A stretch of 64,000 nucleotides of DNA from the NCBI GenBank assembly GCA_003290165.1, contig QNQO01005827.1, positions 372,001-436,000 of the forward strand. Reading direction: 5' to 3'. The notes beneath the pieces are model-generated. The model was not told where the DNA came from. It did not search any database and saw only the letters and a program-made list of their open reading frames with translations. Of this stretch, positions 34,454 to 45,862 are shown piece after piece. The position numbers and the translations under genes are program-made. Origin of the DNA: Berberis thunbergii. Taxonomy: Eukaryota; Streptophyta; Magnoliopsida; Ranunculales; Berberidaceae. Positions within the stretch are counted from its first letter, which is position 1. The number at the start of each line of letters is the position of its first letter.

Positions 34454-35638
34454 AACTCTTTTGTGATATTAGTTATATATTCTAGTCATTATGCTTGTTT
34501 GCTCTTTGTTAAGGTTATCAATAGTGACCTTATTTTGGCTTAAAATTGACTACAATTAGATCCAATTTGATATATGCATTGTATTTTTTATAGTTGAATT
34601 TTTTTATTAGTTACTAGTTTCGGTAAAAAAAAAAAATTTGATTTTACCATTGATAACTACTATTATCAACTAATAAGTATTTTTCATTTCGCCCCCCCCT
34701 CAACTAAAATCCTGGGTCCGCCCCTGCAGGTGGGGGTTAGTTCCAATATGCTGAGAGCTTAGGTGGTTGGGTCGTGGATTGGATAAGATGTAATAGAGGA
34801 AGGGTGGGGGTAGGGCAGGCAATAGATTCGATTAGACTCGATATCTGAAATGTTTCGGACCAATAAAAACAGTTTTGGGATTAGATTTTGAGTTTCGGAT
34901 CCGATCAGTTAAGTTTGAATTTGACAAGGGCTAAAGGGTCAAATCACCCGAGAAGCAATGACGGACCCCGTTTCAGTTCCTCGATGGAATGTTGGTTAAA
35001 AGATGCTAAACCAGTGTGTCGGCGATCTACTTGCATTCATTGGTTTTGTTTTTAAAGATGCTTCTGCACCTACGAGTTGTTTTAGCATATCATTAATGGG
35101 TACCTGAGTTTGGTCATAAAAATGAAAAAAAAAAATTAATTTATTTTAATAATTAAATACAGGAAAAAAATATTAATTTTTACAATAAATAAATAAATAC
35201 ATGAATCTTGAGAATAATCCAAAAACCTAACCATGAGGTCATGAATTTATCTTTATTTTTTTCAACTAAAAGGAACTATAGTAATTCCCCAAAAGAATTT
35301 TTTTTTTTTTTTACAATTTTATATTTTTAAATGGCTAGAGGGTTACTTATTGATTTATTATGATATGCTTTAAGACTGGGTTGTAAATTCTAGTCGAGGA
35401 CCCATATATTGAATAATAGTATATTGGAGGGGCAAGTTGTAATAATGAAAAACTAATGCATATGAATTGCATGTCTTCATCCTCCCAATCAGATGAAGAT
35501 GGGGTAAAAGTGAGTTGTGGGGAGGTCCCAGTAACGGAGCCAGGATTTTTGTCGAGGGTGGGCGGAGTGATGTCATAATTAATTAAATATAATATAAAAA
35601 TTAGTTATTTTAACATGAAATTTTTTTTTTTAAATCCG

Positions 35639-35877
35639 AAATTCTTCCTGGCCTAGAAAAACCAGCGAGGTTGCTGTCTGGGGATGCAAAAATACACTTT
35701 TGCCCCCCTATTTAACAACCTTTTTGGAAAATGTGTTTAAAGAGGGGGGGCAAAAATACACTTTTGCCCGCCTCTTTAACAATCTTTTTGGAAAAGGAGT
35801 TTAAAGAGGGGGAGAAAAGTGTATTTTTGCCCCCCACGCAGCAAACCAAGCAGGGGACCCAGGCCCTATAGAATTAC
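35639..35877. mobile_element. Hairpin MITE 1 in element 2
   Basis: The arms 'gaaattcttcctggcctag...tgtctggggatgcaaaaatacac' and, from the right, 'gtaattctatagggcctgg...gcgtggggggcaaaaatacac' pair. The interior repeats 'ttgcccccctatttaacaacctttttgg'. Confidence 0.65.
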
Positions 35878-36247
35878 TACTATATTCATTGATTACTACT
35901 ATAGCAAAAAGGGGAGTACAACAAAGACAGTCATTGAAGATGATTACTACTTATAGAAACACAACAGAAGAGAAGAGTTTGAATCATTGATTACTACTAC
36001 ATGAAGAAAATGAGGAAGAGATTGAGTTGCTTACGATTTTTTTTGTGGAGATGACCAACACAGTGATTAATGAAGGCACCTGGTACCTAGAAAAAGAAGA
36101 ATAAGGTGGTTTGGATCCTACTGGATCTTGTGCAGATGAGCTCAAATAACTCAATAGTTATAGATCTTTGAAGATGATGAAATATAGGGGTTTCCCTCAT
36201 CTTATCCAATCGGTGGAGTATGAAGAAGAAACTGTGAATTTTGGTTT

Positions 36248-36410
36248 CTTTGAGGAGCAGTTCTAGCTGGTCTGGGAAACCAGCCTGATTTCCCTGCTTG
36301 GGAGGCGAAAAACATTTTTGCCCCTCTTTAAAACATCTTTTTGGAGTATGTGTTTAAATAGGGGGCAAAAATGTATTTTCGCCCCCCCCCCAGGCAAGAC
36401 TCGCTAGAAT
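36248..36410. mobile_element. Hairpin MITE 2 in element 2
   Basis: 'attctagc' type arms around 'ggcgaaaaacatttttgcccct' and its inverted partner 'gggggcaaaaatgtattttcgcccc'. Same interior as the hairpin at 35639. Confidence 0.6.
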
Positions 36411-36480
36411 TTCTGTTCTTTGAGAGATTTGAGGGATTTAACCTCTATCTCTAACTCTAAAAGTATAGTTTGAATTCCCA

Positions 36481-36654
36481 AATTCTAGACAGCCTGGGAG
36501 AGGCTGCCTGGGGGGCCCAAAATACAAGTTTGCCCCCCTTCTTTAAATACCTTCTCCAAAAAGTTGTTTAAAGAGGGGGGCAAATTTGTATTTTGGCCCC
36601 CAGGCAGCAAACCAGGTTGTCTACTCGAGCTGTCTAGAATAACTCGTTTGAATT
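36481..36654. mobile_element. Hairpin MITE 3 in element 2, best preserved
   Basis: Ends ATTCTAGACAGC and GCTGTCTAGAAT are perfect inverses. Inside, 'gcctggggggcccaaaatacaagtttgccccc' pairs with 'gggggcaaatttgtattttggcccccaggc'. Confidence 0.75.
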
Positions 36655-38581
36655 TGATATGTGCATGATTTGAAGGACAAAGTCCTGGTTAAAGTGAAAA
36701 GTGAGAATAGAGGGGCATATAAAAAACTAATTGGGGGACAAATAAATTATAAAAAAAAAAAAAATTCTCAAAAGTCAGTGGGGGCAAGTGCCCCCACTCG
36801 CCCTCTCGTAGATCCGTGCCTGGGAGGTCCAATGGTGGTTAGAGAAGATTAATTCAGAAAGAGAAAGGGGAAAAGGGTGGCCAATCAAGTTTATGGACCT
36901 GCAATCGGATAGAGAAAAAGGGAGGGGTTGGCCAGCGGTGGTTAGTGAATTCAAATCAGATAAGGGAAGGGTGGCCCTGGCGGATGGGGGACTAAAATCA
37001 GAGAAACATGGGAAGGGTTTGGCCAGTACAGGTTGGTGAAGGACGAAGGGGGGATGAGGTGGTTTCAAGAGGTGGTGGGTTTCAATAATGGTGTTGGACG
37101 AATTCAGATAGATGTGTATAGATTCAACGGTGGTTGGACAAATTCAATGGCAGGTTGGGTTGGTTCCAATATGGTGAGAACTTAGGTGGTTTGAGTCACG
37201 GATTGGAGAGGATGTAATAGCGGAAAGGGTGGGATAGGGCTGGCAATAGATCCGATTAGAGCCGATATTTGAATAGTTCCATTATGATAAAAGCGATTTC
37301 AAAATTAGATTTTGAATTTCGGATCTGATCAGTTAAGTTTGGATCGAACAAGGGAAAAAGGGCAAATCATCCGAGACGCAATGACAGACCCCTGTCATTC
37401 CTCGAGTGAATGTTGGTTAATGATGTTAAACTAGTGCGTCAACGCTCTACGTGCTTGTATATTCATTGTGTTTTTTTTAAGATGCAATATTATTTGCACG
37501 TGTGAGTTGTTTTAGCATATCATCAACGCATAAATGAGTTTCGTCTTAAAGAATGAAAAAAAATATTTAATTAGTTTTTTTTAATTAATAAATTTCATAA
37601 TTAAACATGGGCAAAAAATATCTATTTTCCAATAAATAAATACATTAAACTTAAATCTAGAAGAAAATCCAAAAACCTAATCATGAGGTCATGAATTTAT
37701 TTTTACTTTTTCAGCTGAAATGAGTTATAGTAATTCCCCCAAAAAATTAACTTTTTTTTTTGTTTTACAATTTTATTATTTGAATGGCTAGTGGTTACTT
37801 ATTAGTTTATTATGATAAGATATGTTTTAGGGGTGAGTTGTAAATCTGGCCGAGGATCTATATATTGAATAATCGTATATTGGAGGGATTGTAATGATGA
37901 AACATTAATATCTATGAACTGCATGCTTTTATTCTCCTAATAAGATGAAGATGGGGTAAAAGCGAGTTGCGGGGAGGTAAAGAGGGGCAAGGAAAGTCCG
38001 GTGGTGGTTTGAGAAGATTAAATCGGAGAGAAAATAGGAGAAGGGTGGCCGATGGGGTTTATGGACTTGCAATCGAATGGAGAAAAGGGGAAGGGGTTGG
38101 CTGGTAGTTGTTAGGTGAGTTCAAATCAGAGAAGGAAAGGGGGACTAAAATTAGAAAGACATGGGAGGGGGCTCGCTAGTAGGTTTCAATAATAATGTTG
38201 GACGGATTCAGATAGAGAATGGCAGATTCAACGGTGGCTGGACACATTTAATGGTGGGTGAGGGTTAGTTTTGATATGGTGAGAACATGGGTGGTTGGGT
38301 CATGGATTGGAGATGTAATAGTGGAATGGGTGGGGGTACAGTTGGCAATAGATTCGATTAGACCTGTTATCTAAACCGTTTTGGACCGACAAAAGCGATT
38401 TCTAGATTAGTTTTTGAATTCTAGATCTAGTGTGTTAAGTTTGGATCAGATAGTTATTTGTACTGTTTTAAATCTATACTTATCTAATCTAATAAGGGCT
38501 CGATAATTTGGACCCAAAATTAATATTACATATATATTAGATTATTAGTTTCTTTTATATCAAAATTTTATTTATTAATAA

Positions 38582-39247
38582 TGATGTAGTCGAATCCTGT
38601 TCTCCTTGACCTTGACCTTAACCTTGATAGGAACACACGTGAGCCAAAAACCATTATTGTGGCGGTCAATGGCATTTTGTTGCTAAAGTCGGACAAGGCT
38701 TGAGAAAGGCTTAAAGCTGTAAATTGGGTTCTATAGCATATCTATGTTCATTAACCCTGTGTCTTATTTATAATGCAAGAGTCCTTGATCGGCCACGACT
38801 TTGGTGGCCTGGTTTAGGAAAAGAGATCTTGCAGGAAATCATTTCTTAGTTGGAAGTTGTCCATGTAGGAGAGTTTCCCTACACGACTTATGTTCCTCGA
38901 TCTGCAGGAGAGGTTTCCCTTTTGAAGTTGTCCATGCAAGGGAGTTTTCATGCACGACTTATAATTCAGTATTTGTTTCCTAGTCGGAACGAATGTATTG
39001 TTGGCATCATGTCTTGGGTCGATCTCCCAGATACTTGCCTGATTAGGCCTTACGGGTATTGGGCTTGTGACGTGTGGGCTTCGTAGGGCGCTGCAATTCA
39101 GTCCAACCTTTTGGATTCTGCCAAAGTGGACGTAGTGTTGTCTGGTCTTTGCCATATTGGGTGGGCAATCCAACCCGCTTAGTTCAGCTGACAAGATTAT
39201 CATGATATTGTACGACACAAATTAAAGGACAGTTTGGTGTATCATCA
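38582..39247 (-). repeat. 3' LTR of Tat E
   Basis: TGATGTAGTC...GTATCATCA, 666 bp, ends shared with Tat A and B. It carries a duplicated 'ggaagttgtccatg.a.gagtttccctacacgactta' segment at 38859-38963. TATA-like box at 38764-38773 (minus). Confidence 0.85.
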
Positions 39248-39275
39248 ACTGCTCCTCTCAAGTTAGTGAGCCATC

Positions 39276-41473
39276 ATGTCAACCATTAACTTACTCCCGA
39301 ACAGGAGTTGTTTTATATTTGCCATAACTTTTTTCAGGATAAGAAGGTTGGTGAATCCAATTTGGTTAAGCTTCGGAATGAATATGGGATTCCTGAAGAG
39401 TACCCCCTTGGGCACTAATCGAAACCCGCTAACGCCTCCGCAAGGGTTCATTGTTTTGCATAAATCCATGTTTCAGTCCGGGCTTTGCTTCCTAATTTCA
39501 AAAGATACCTAGCGTTTCCAGGTGTATCTTCGCATTCCTCCTACTCAGATGGTACCGAACGGATTCAGGACTTTGATCGCAGTCCTTATCAGGGCGAAGG
39601 ATGTTGGCCTTCATCTAACCTTGCGGGTGATTCATCTGCTGACTTCTGCTCGGCTGAATGCTCACGAGGTTTGTCCACTTAGCATGACGGCTTGCATGGG
39701 TTCACTATGGGACAACTTCAAGTTCTGGCAAAAGTATTGTTTTTTGGCTCATTCGAACTTTTTCTACTTTAAACTTGAGGGGCATCTGATTGTCAGATAC
39801 TTCCAATTTGATTGCAATAAGCATATTGTTTCCCTCCTCTTTTGTTGTCCAACCACTGTGGATATTAAATTGATGTTTTATTTTTTTTTGTAGGTAGATT
39901 TGTGGCTCCAACTCCCACTAGGGAGGAGGAGCCGATAAGGAAAACGTTCAATGAGCTTTCCTTTATGACCATTGAAGAGGTTATGGCTTTGAGCAACATT
40001 GTGCGGAGCGGGTTGTTCGAGTACTTTCATATAACTCTTACTTTGTTCAGGTAGTTGTTGAAAGAGGTCGGCAGCAGTTGTTCCAAAAAAGAGAAAACTA
40101 ACAATGCCTAGCCCTACAAGGCAATCTGAGTTGGAGACGGCTTTGCCACTCATTGCCAAGATGAAGTAAGCCGGTCGCAAGACTAATTCCTCTTCTGATC
40201 CGCTGATTCTGTTAGAGAAGAAGGTGACTGTAGTAGCCTGTAATTAACTAATCCGCACGAGAGATGGTTCGGGGAGAGCAGGGTATTGTGCTTGAGCCTC
40301 CTGCTTTCGTTGTCAACTTGGAAAATGATTGTTCGAAGATGGTTGGCTTTGGTGAAATCAAAGCTTTGCATCTTGTCGGATCCTCAGATATGGATCATGC
40401 GACTGAATCTACTGTTGTTCCTCGCTTTGCTAAAGCTGCCACCATAGGGAGTGGATTTTCTCCCTCCCTTCCGCCTTCAGATCCCGTTGTTGGGCGTCGG
40501 CATGAGCCTCTTGTTGAGAAGGCCTTGGTGGCGGAGCAGGCATCTTTGATGGTTACCCTTGGGACAATGTCGACGTCCAGGGGTGAAGCGAGCGTGTCAT
40601 TGGATATTGAGCTGCACCCTAACACTCGCAATGGAATACATGTTTTAGATGAGGCTTTTGTTGAACTACAAAAGTCATTTTCAGATGCGCTCTATTGGAT
40701 ATATTCCTTAAACATGCAGTTGGAAGAGTCTGATACTAGGACAGACTCCAAATCATAGCGAGCCGCTCGGGCTTATCTTGAGGTCAAGTCGGAGGCCTCG
40801 AAGGCTGGGCTGAAATTGACAAAGGTTGGCTTGGCATCCGCTGAAGCGGATATGGGGCACACTCGGGAGGAGTTGAAGCGCATGGATAAGGTGGCAAGCA
40901 AGGCGCAAGCTGATCTGCAAGCCCAAGTTTCTAAAAAGGAGCGAGCTTATTCTGAATGGGCTGTTTTGCGTCAGAAGCTTGACTTGAGGTTGATGACGGT
41001 CGTCATCGTATTCGCGAATCGGAGGACCAAGCTGATTCTGCGTTGGCAGAGCTAAGTTCGCTAAGGCAGCAACTGGTAGAGTTGCAATCTCACGTGATCG
41101 CGCTTGCAGATAGGCTGAAGAAGGCGGAGACAAGTCTAGCGGAGTCCGAAGCTCGGGAACAGAAGTGGTAGACAACCTTCAATTTTTCTGAGATTATCCA
41201 AGGCAGGCTAGAACTGCTAGGACATATCGAATAAGAGAACCCTGACCTTGAGCTGGACTTTGGGTGATACAAGAAGGCTACTTATTGGAAGATCGACGAG
41301 GAAAAAGCTTCTGATCCAGCAACTTCGACTAGCAATTCAGGAAACGCCTCAGATGATGTTGATTTATCCCTTGTAGCCCCTTCTGATGTAACGGGCCTTT
41401 CGGCCTCTAGAGCAGATTCTCCCCCAACAGATGTAATCCTTAAGATACAACTTAAAGAAAACTTGTTAAGTGT
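39276..41473 (+). pseudogene. Antisense ORF of Tat E, PF04195-like with coiled coil
   Basis: Plus strand, 29 bases inside the LTR. Open pieces: 39276-39512 (YGIPEEYPLG region in a shifted frame; PPQGFIVLHKSMFQSGL), 39522-39893 (VYLRIPPTQMVPNGFRTLIA and GSLWDNFKFWQKYCFL, matching NLPDDFKFW and KYCFLAP in Tat A), 40264-40758, and a charged helix 40816-41055 (TREELKRMDKVASKAQADLQ, likely coiled coil). The end is acidic and Ser/Thr-rich (GNASDDVDLSLVAPSDVTG) near 41330-41440. The domain order repeats that of 4708-7216. Frameshifts and stops break it. Function unknown; see the antisense-ORF finding. Confidence 0.73.
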
Positions 41474-41529
41474 TATTTCGTATTTGTACTTTTTTAGCTT
41501 TATTGCCATTTCATTGTACTTCAGATTTC

Positions 41530-41611
41530 ATTGACCATCTAAATATGCTTACTAGCGGACTAAACAGTGGGTCGGACCAGAAGCCATCTTTATAAGTTGA
41601 AACTGACTAAG
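41530..41611. repeat. First unit of the 178-bp array, left of the solo LTR
   Basis: 'ggaccagaagccatc...gaaactgactaag' matches the array consensus and continues with 'ctaagctttggtcggg' at 43586 after the solo LTR. Confidence 0.8.
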
Positions 41612-43590
41612 TGATATTCACATAATTATTACATAATATATCCCTTAATTTATACATGTTAGTATTTCGATTATTATATTTTATAGTAATTATTTCGTTT
41701 TCATGTCTTTGTAGGAATTTGAGCGTGAACGATGAAATCGTATTAAGGCGACAATTTAAGGAATGACAATTGGTCGATTCTAGAGGTGGTACAAAGCAGA
41801 TGGTCACAAACCTAAACCCAAAACTTACCCATAACCCCAAACCCAATCCTACCCCTAAAGAATATTCTCTCATTTATACCTTGATGAGTGTTCCCTTTGT
41901 CTCATCCCTATTCACTTTGATCTTTCTCTATAAATATAAGAGAATAGGGTGAGAAAAGGGGAGGATGAGAAGGAAAGAAAAAAATCATTAGAAAATCAAA
42001 TTCTCTTCCTTCAAAAAAGGGGAGGAAGAAAAGGGAAAAGAATGATTACACAAAAATCAAAACCTCTTCCTCACAAGGTGATTCTCATCACCATCACCAC
42101 TTATCCATCTCTCACTCATTCTCTGTCCAGATCACTCAGCAATCACCTCCATCATCCATCAACCACCATCACCCGAGCACCACCACTACCTTCGGACAGC
42201 ACAACCGCCACCACCACGAAACAGGGGTGTGACAACCCTGTTTCGCGTCAGAGCCACCTCCATCACCGTCCCTGTCCCTCTTCATGTCCATCATCCATCA
42301 ACCTCAATCCGCTATCAACCTGTTTCGTGACAGAACACATCCGCGAGTCACCACAACCACCGCGAAACAGAGCCGTTGAGCCGTTATCACCGCGACTCTG
42401 TTTCGCCTCGCCACAGACCCTGCTCCTCCCCTCTCTTGGCCTCTCTTCGTCTCGACCTCCTTCATGTCCTCCTCTCTCGTGACCACCGTCACGACCAGAC
42501 CGAGCACCACCGCCACCACCTCGCGAGACAGAGCTCGCAAACAGAAACAGTGAGCCCTTGTTTCTCGTCTTCCTTCTCTGTTTTTTTGTTGTTATCTCAC
42601 TATTTCCTCAACCTCTCTCTCTCTCTTTTTCAGGTTTTGGAGACGGTTTGAAGACTGACGAAGCTCGCGAGGAGCAGAAATCACCACCGCGAGCGGTGCT
42701 GCTCGCTGGAGAAGAAGGCAGAGCGGGGAGCGTTACTGTAGCGCACTATAGAGCATTGTAGCGAGGGCGGGAGATCAAGTCAAACCGTTTTTGGCTATTC
42801 ACGCCCCGGTTCTGCTCTGTACCACCACAGAGCCTTTTGGGAACATTTTTCTCGGGATTCATGTTCTGACCACCTGCTGATATGCTGAGTACCACCACAT
42901 CGAGTTTGTGACAAACTAAATGGGTTGCATAATTCATTTTGATTTATGTTACTGAATTGTGTACTTAATTGTTAATTACAATTTATTTCTGAATTTTTGA
43001 TAAATTGCTTTCACCTTTCATTTTCGAGAAATTAATCTTGATATGTTTGGTAGTTAGAATTACCCTTTTTCAATATTCAAAGCATGTGCAAAAAATATTA
43101 AGCTTAAACTTTGATTAAGTGTGCCCTAAAAAGACATTTAATACTTGGTAAGAGCGTATTTGCTTGAAATAATTTGTTAATGTTTGATAGAAACATGATA
43201 TAAGTTGAATTGGATTTTAACGATCACATATTCGGTGTAAGCAAGGGATTCTCATCCCTAAAGCTTCTCGTTTTTAAAGTCAGTAATTTAGATTTAAATG
43301 TTTTGCTAACTCATTGGTGAGTCCAAGCCCACAAAATCCATCTCATCTATCTTTTATTTTATTTTATTTTTTTATTTTTAATTTATTTTTAGTTTAGTTT
43401 TAAAAATGTTGTAACCCCATTTTCCTTAAAATTAGTTTAGATAATTTCTAAAATTCAATTTAATCCACCTTCCTCGTGGGATCGACCCGTACTTGTCGTT
43501 GTCTACCAGTTAGGCACCGTGCACTTGCGGTTATTACAAGTGGGTCAAATTAGCCTATTTATTTAGGTTGATAAAACCCGCATCACTAAG
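41607..43590 (+). mobile_element. Athila-type solo LTR (copy ii) with CTAAG duplications
   Basis: The LTR is 41612-43585 (1974 bp), TGATATTCAC...CCCGCATCA. CTAAG flanks both sides (41607-41611, 43586-43590), so it is a single complete LTR left by recombination between the two LTRs of a former element. Orientation is opposite to copies i and iii. Open frames inside (41949-42761) are low-complexity His/Pro/Ser/Arg readings and not genes. Confidence 0.9.
41928..41938 (+). promoter_or_regulatory. TATA box of solo LTR ii
   Basis: CTATAAATATA lies 317 bases into the LTR. A purine-rich leader (gagaaaaggggagg) follows, as expected for an LTR promoter. Confidence 0.55.
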
Positions 43591-45735
43591 CTTTGGTCGG
43601 GTTCGGCGATCATTGTCTGCAAAAGGACAATGATCCCGGCAAGCCATCGTCATTAGGATCGAAGAGTACTGACTAGACTCCCACTTTCGAACCACCCAAC
43701 ATCATCTGCGCTCGACGAACTAGAAGTTAGAGCGAACCAGAAGCCATCGTTATCAGTCAAAATCGACTAAGCTTTGGTTGAGTTCGGCGATCACTGTCTA
43801 CAAAATGACAATGATCCCTGGCAATCCATCGTCTTCAAGCTCAAAGAGCACTAACTAGACTCCCACTTTCTAAACCATCGTCATTCGCACTCAATGGACT
43901 AGGAATTAGAGCGGACCAAAAGCCATTGTGGGAACTGACTAAGCTTTGGTTGGGTTCGACGAATGATGTCTGTGGAAGGACAATGATCTCTGGCAAGCCA
44001 TCATCATTAGAAAAGCACTGACTAGACTCCCACTTTCTAACCCATCATCATCCTCACTCGACGAACTAGGAGTTAAAACAGAGCAAAAGCCATCGTCATC
44101 AGTCGAAGCTAACTAAACTTTCGTAGGATTCGATGATCACTGTCTGTGGAAGGACAATGATCCCAGGCAAGCCATCGTCATCAGGCTCGAAGAGTACTGA
44201 CTAGACTCCCACTTTCTGACCCATCATCATCCGCGCTTGATGGACTAGCAGTTAGAGTAAACCAGAGACCATTATCATCAGTCGGAGCTAACTAAGCTTT
44301 GGTCGGGTTCAGCGATCACGGTCTGTGGAAGGACAATGATTCCTAGCAAGCTATCATCATCAAGCTCAAAAATCACTGAATAGACTCACACTTTCTATCC
44401 CATCATCATCTGCGCTCGACGAACTAGGAGTTAGAATGAACCAGAAGCCATCGTCATCAATCGAAACTGACTAAGCTTTGGTCGGGTTCGGCGTTCACTA
44501 TCTACAGAATGACAATGATCCCTAGCAAGCCATCGTCGTCAAACTCGAAGAGCACTGACTAGACTCCCACTTTCTAACCCATCGTCATCTGTGCTCGATA
44601 GACTAGAAGTTAGAGCGGACCAGAAGTCATCGTCATTAGTCATAACTGACTAAGCTTTGGTCGAGTTCGGCGATCACTATCTACAGAAGAATTATGGTCT
44701 CTGGCAAGCCATATTCATGAGGCTCAAAGCACTTAATAGACTCTCACTTTCTAACCCATCATCATTCGCGCTTGACGAACTAGGAGTTAGAGCGGACCAG
44801 AAGCCATTGTCATCAGTCGAAACCGACTAAGTTTTGGTCGGGTTCGGCAATCACTGTCTGCAAAAGGACAATAATCACTGGCAAGCCTTCATCATCAGGC
44901 ATGAAAAGCACTGAATAAACTCCCACTTTCTAACCCATTGTCATCCGCGCTCAACGGACTAGGAGTTACAGCGAATCAGAAGTCACCATCATCAGTCAGA
45001 ACTGACTAAGCTTTGGTTGGGTTCGGCGATCACTGTCAATGAAAGGACAATGATCTCTGGAAAGCCATCATCATCAAGCTCGAAGGGCACTGACTAGGCT
45101 CCCACTTTCATTCCTTCGTCATCCACGCTCAACAGACTAGGAGTTAGAGGGGACCAGAAGCCATCATCATCATTCGAAATTTACTAAGCTTTGGTTGGGT
45201 TCGGTGATCACTGTTTGCATAAGCACAATGATCCTTGGCAAGCCATCATCATCATGCTCGAAGAACAATAACTAGGTTCCCACTTTCTAACCCATTGTCA
45301 TCCGCGCTCGACGGACAAGGAGTTAGAGCGAACTAGAAGCCATCATCATCAATCGGAACCGACTAAGTTTTGGTTGGGTTTGGCGATCACTATCTGCGGA
45401 AGGACAATGATCCCTAAGAAGCCATCGCCATCAAGCTCTAAGAGCATTTACTAGACTCGTTTCTAACCCATCGCCATCCGCGCTCAACAGAGTAGGAGTT
45501 AGAGCCGACCAAAAGCCATGGTCCTCGATCAGAACTGACTAAGCTTTGGTCTGATTTGGCGATCACAGTCTATGGAAAGACAATGATCCCTGACAAGCCA
45601 TCATTATGAAACTCGAAGAGCACTGACTAGCCTCCCACTTTCTAACCCATCGTCATTCGCGCTCAATGAAATAGGAGTTAGAGCGAACCAGAAGCCATCG
45701 TCATTAATCGGAACCGACTAAGCTTTGATCGAGTT
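43586..45735. repeat. 178-bp tandem array of Tat E, about 12 units
   Basis: 'cccactttctaacccatcgtcatc' recurs near 43681, 43863, 44031, 44211, 44391, 44569, 44750, 44927, 45105, 45285, 45460 and 45639, average spacing about 178 bp. Each unit also holds 'gactaagctttggtcgggttcggcgatcac' and 'ggacaatgatccctggcaagccatc'. Units differ by roughly a tenth of positions by eye. Non-coding. Confidence 0.93.
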
Positions 45736-45737
45736 TG

Positions 45738-45862
45738 GTAAGTCTGACTCAAGTGTCCTGACTTATGTGATTCTCCGAGTGGTCTGACATGGGGACCGGT
45801 TCAACGGATCCGAGATGGGGATCAAACCGTAATTGATTGGATATCAAACTAGGTTGGATGAA
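45738..45862. repeat. Single 77-bp-type unit next to the 178-bp array
   Basis: 'taagtctgactcaagtgtcctgactta...ggtctgacatg' is like the Tat B 77-bp repeat, so both repeat types coexisted in the ancestor. ATGAA at 45858 starts the duplication of solo LTR iii. Confidence 0.65.

Larger units (their letters stand above)
32529..34734. mobile_element. Mutator-like element 1 with 9-bp target duplication
   Basis: GCAGGTGGG occurs at 32529-32537 and 34726-34734. The insert (32538-34725) has inverted ends: ATGGGCGGACC at the left and, reverse-complemented from the right, AGGGGCGGACCC. Just inside lies a C/G-rich palindrome (gggggggcagctgccccccc, 32564-32583). The second tandem unit keeps the uninterrupted site at 37148. 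Nine-base duplications point to the Mutator superfamily. No transposase is visible, so it is non-autonomous. Confidence 0.78.
35520..36830. mobile_element. Mutator-like element 2 with 9-bp target duplication
   Basis: GGGAGGTCC flanks both sides (35520-35528 and 36822-36830). The insert (35529-36821, 1293 bp) begins CAGTAACGGAGCCAGG and ends ...ATCCGTGCCT, an imperfect inverted pair of the same kind as element 1, with GGGGGCAAGTGCCCCC near the right end. The third-strand comparison is the empty site near 37966 in the next tandem unit. Inside are three hairpin MITEs and no transposase. Confidence 0.75.
32511..38581. repeat. About 1.1-kb tandem repeat with insertions
   Basis: Units start at 'ggttggaca.attcaatggcagg' (32511), 'ggttggacaaattcaatggcagg' (37132) and 'ggctggacacatttaatggtggg' (38236). 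The second unit is 1104 bp. The first is 4621 bp but only 1122 bp after removing two insertions (2197 and 1302 bp with their duplications). The third is cut at 38581 by the Tat E LTR. Units contain a 'ggcaatagattcgattaga' segment, an AT-rich part, and a G-rich segment with 'gggtggcc'. No coding potential seen. Confidence 0.86.

Noticed and set aside
43586..45735. CRISPR-like array of 178-bp spacing
   Set aside because: Contiguous homologous monomers, no spacer/repeat distinction.
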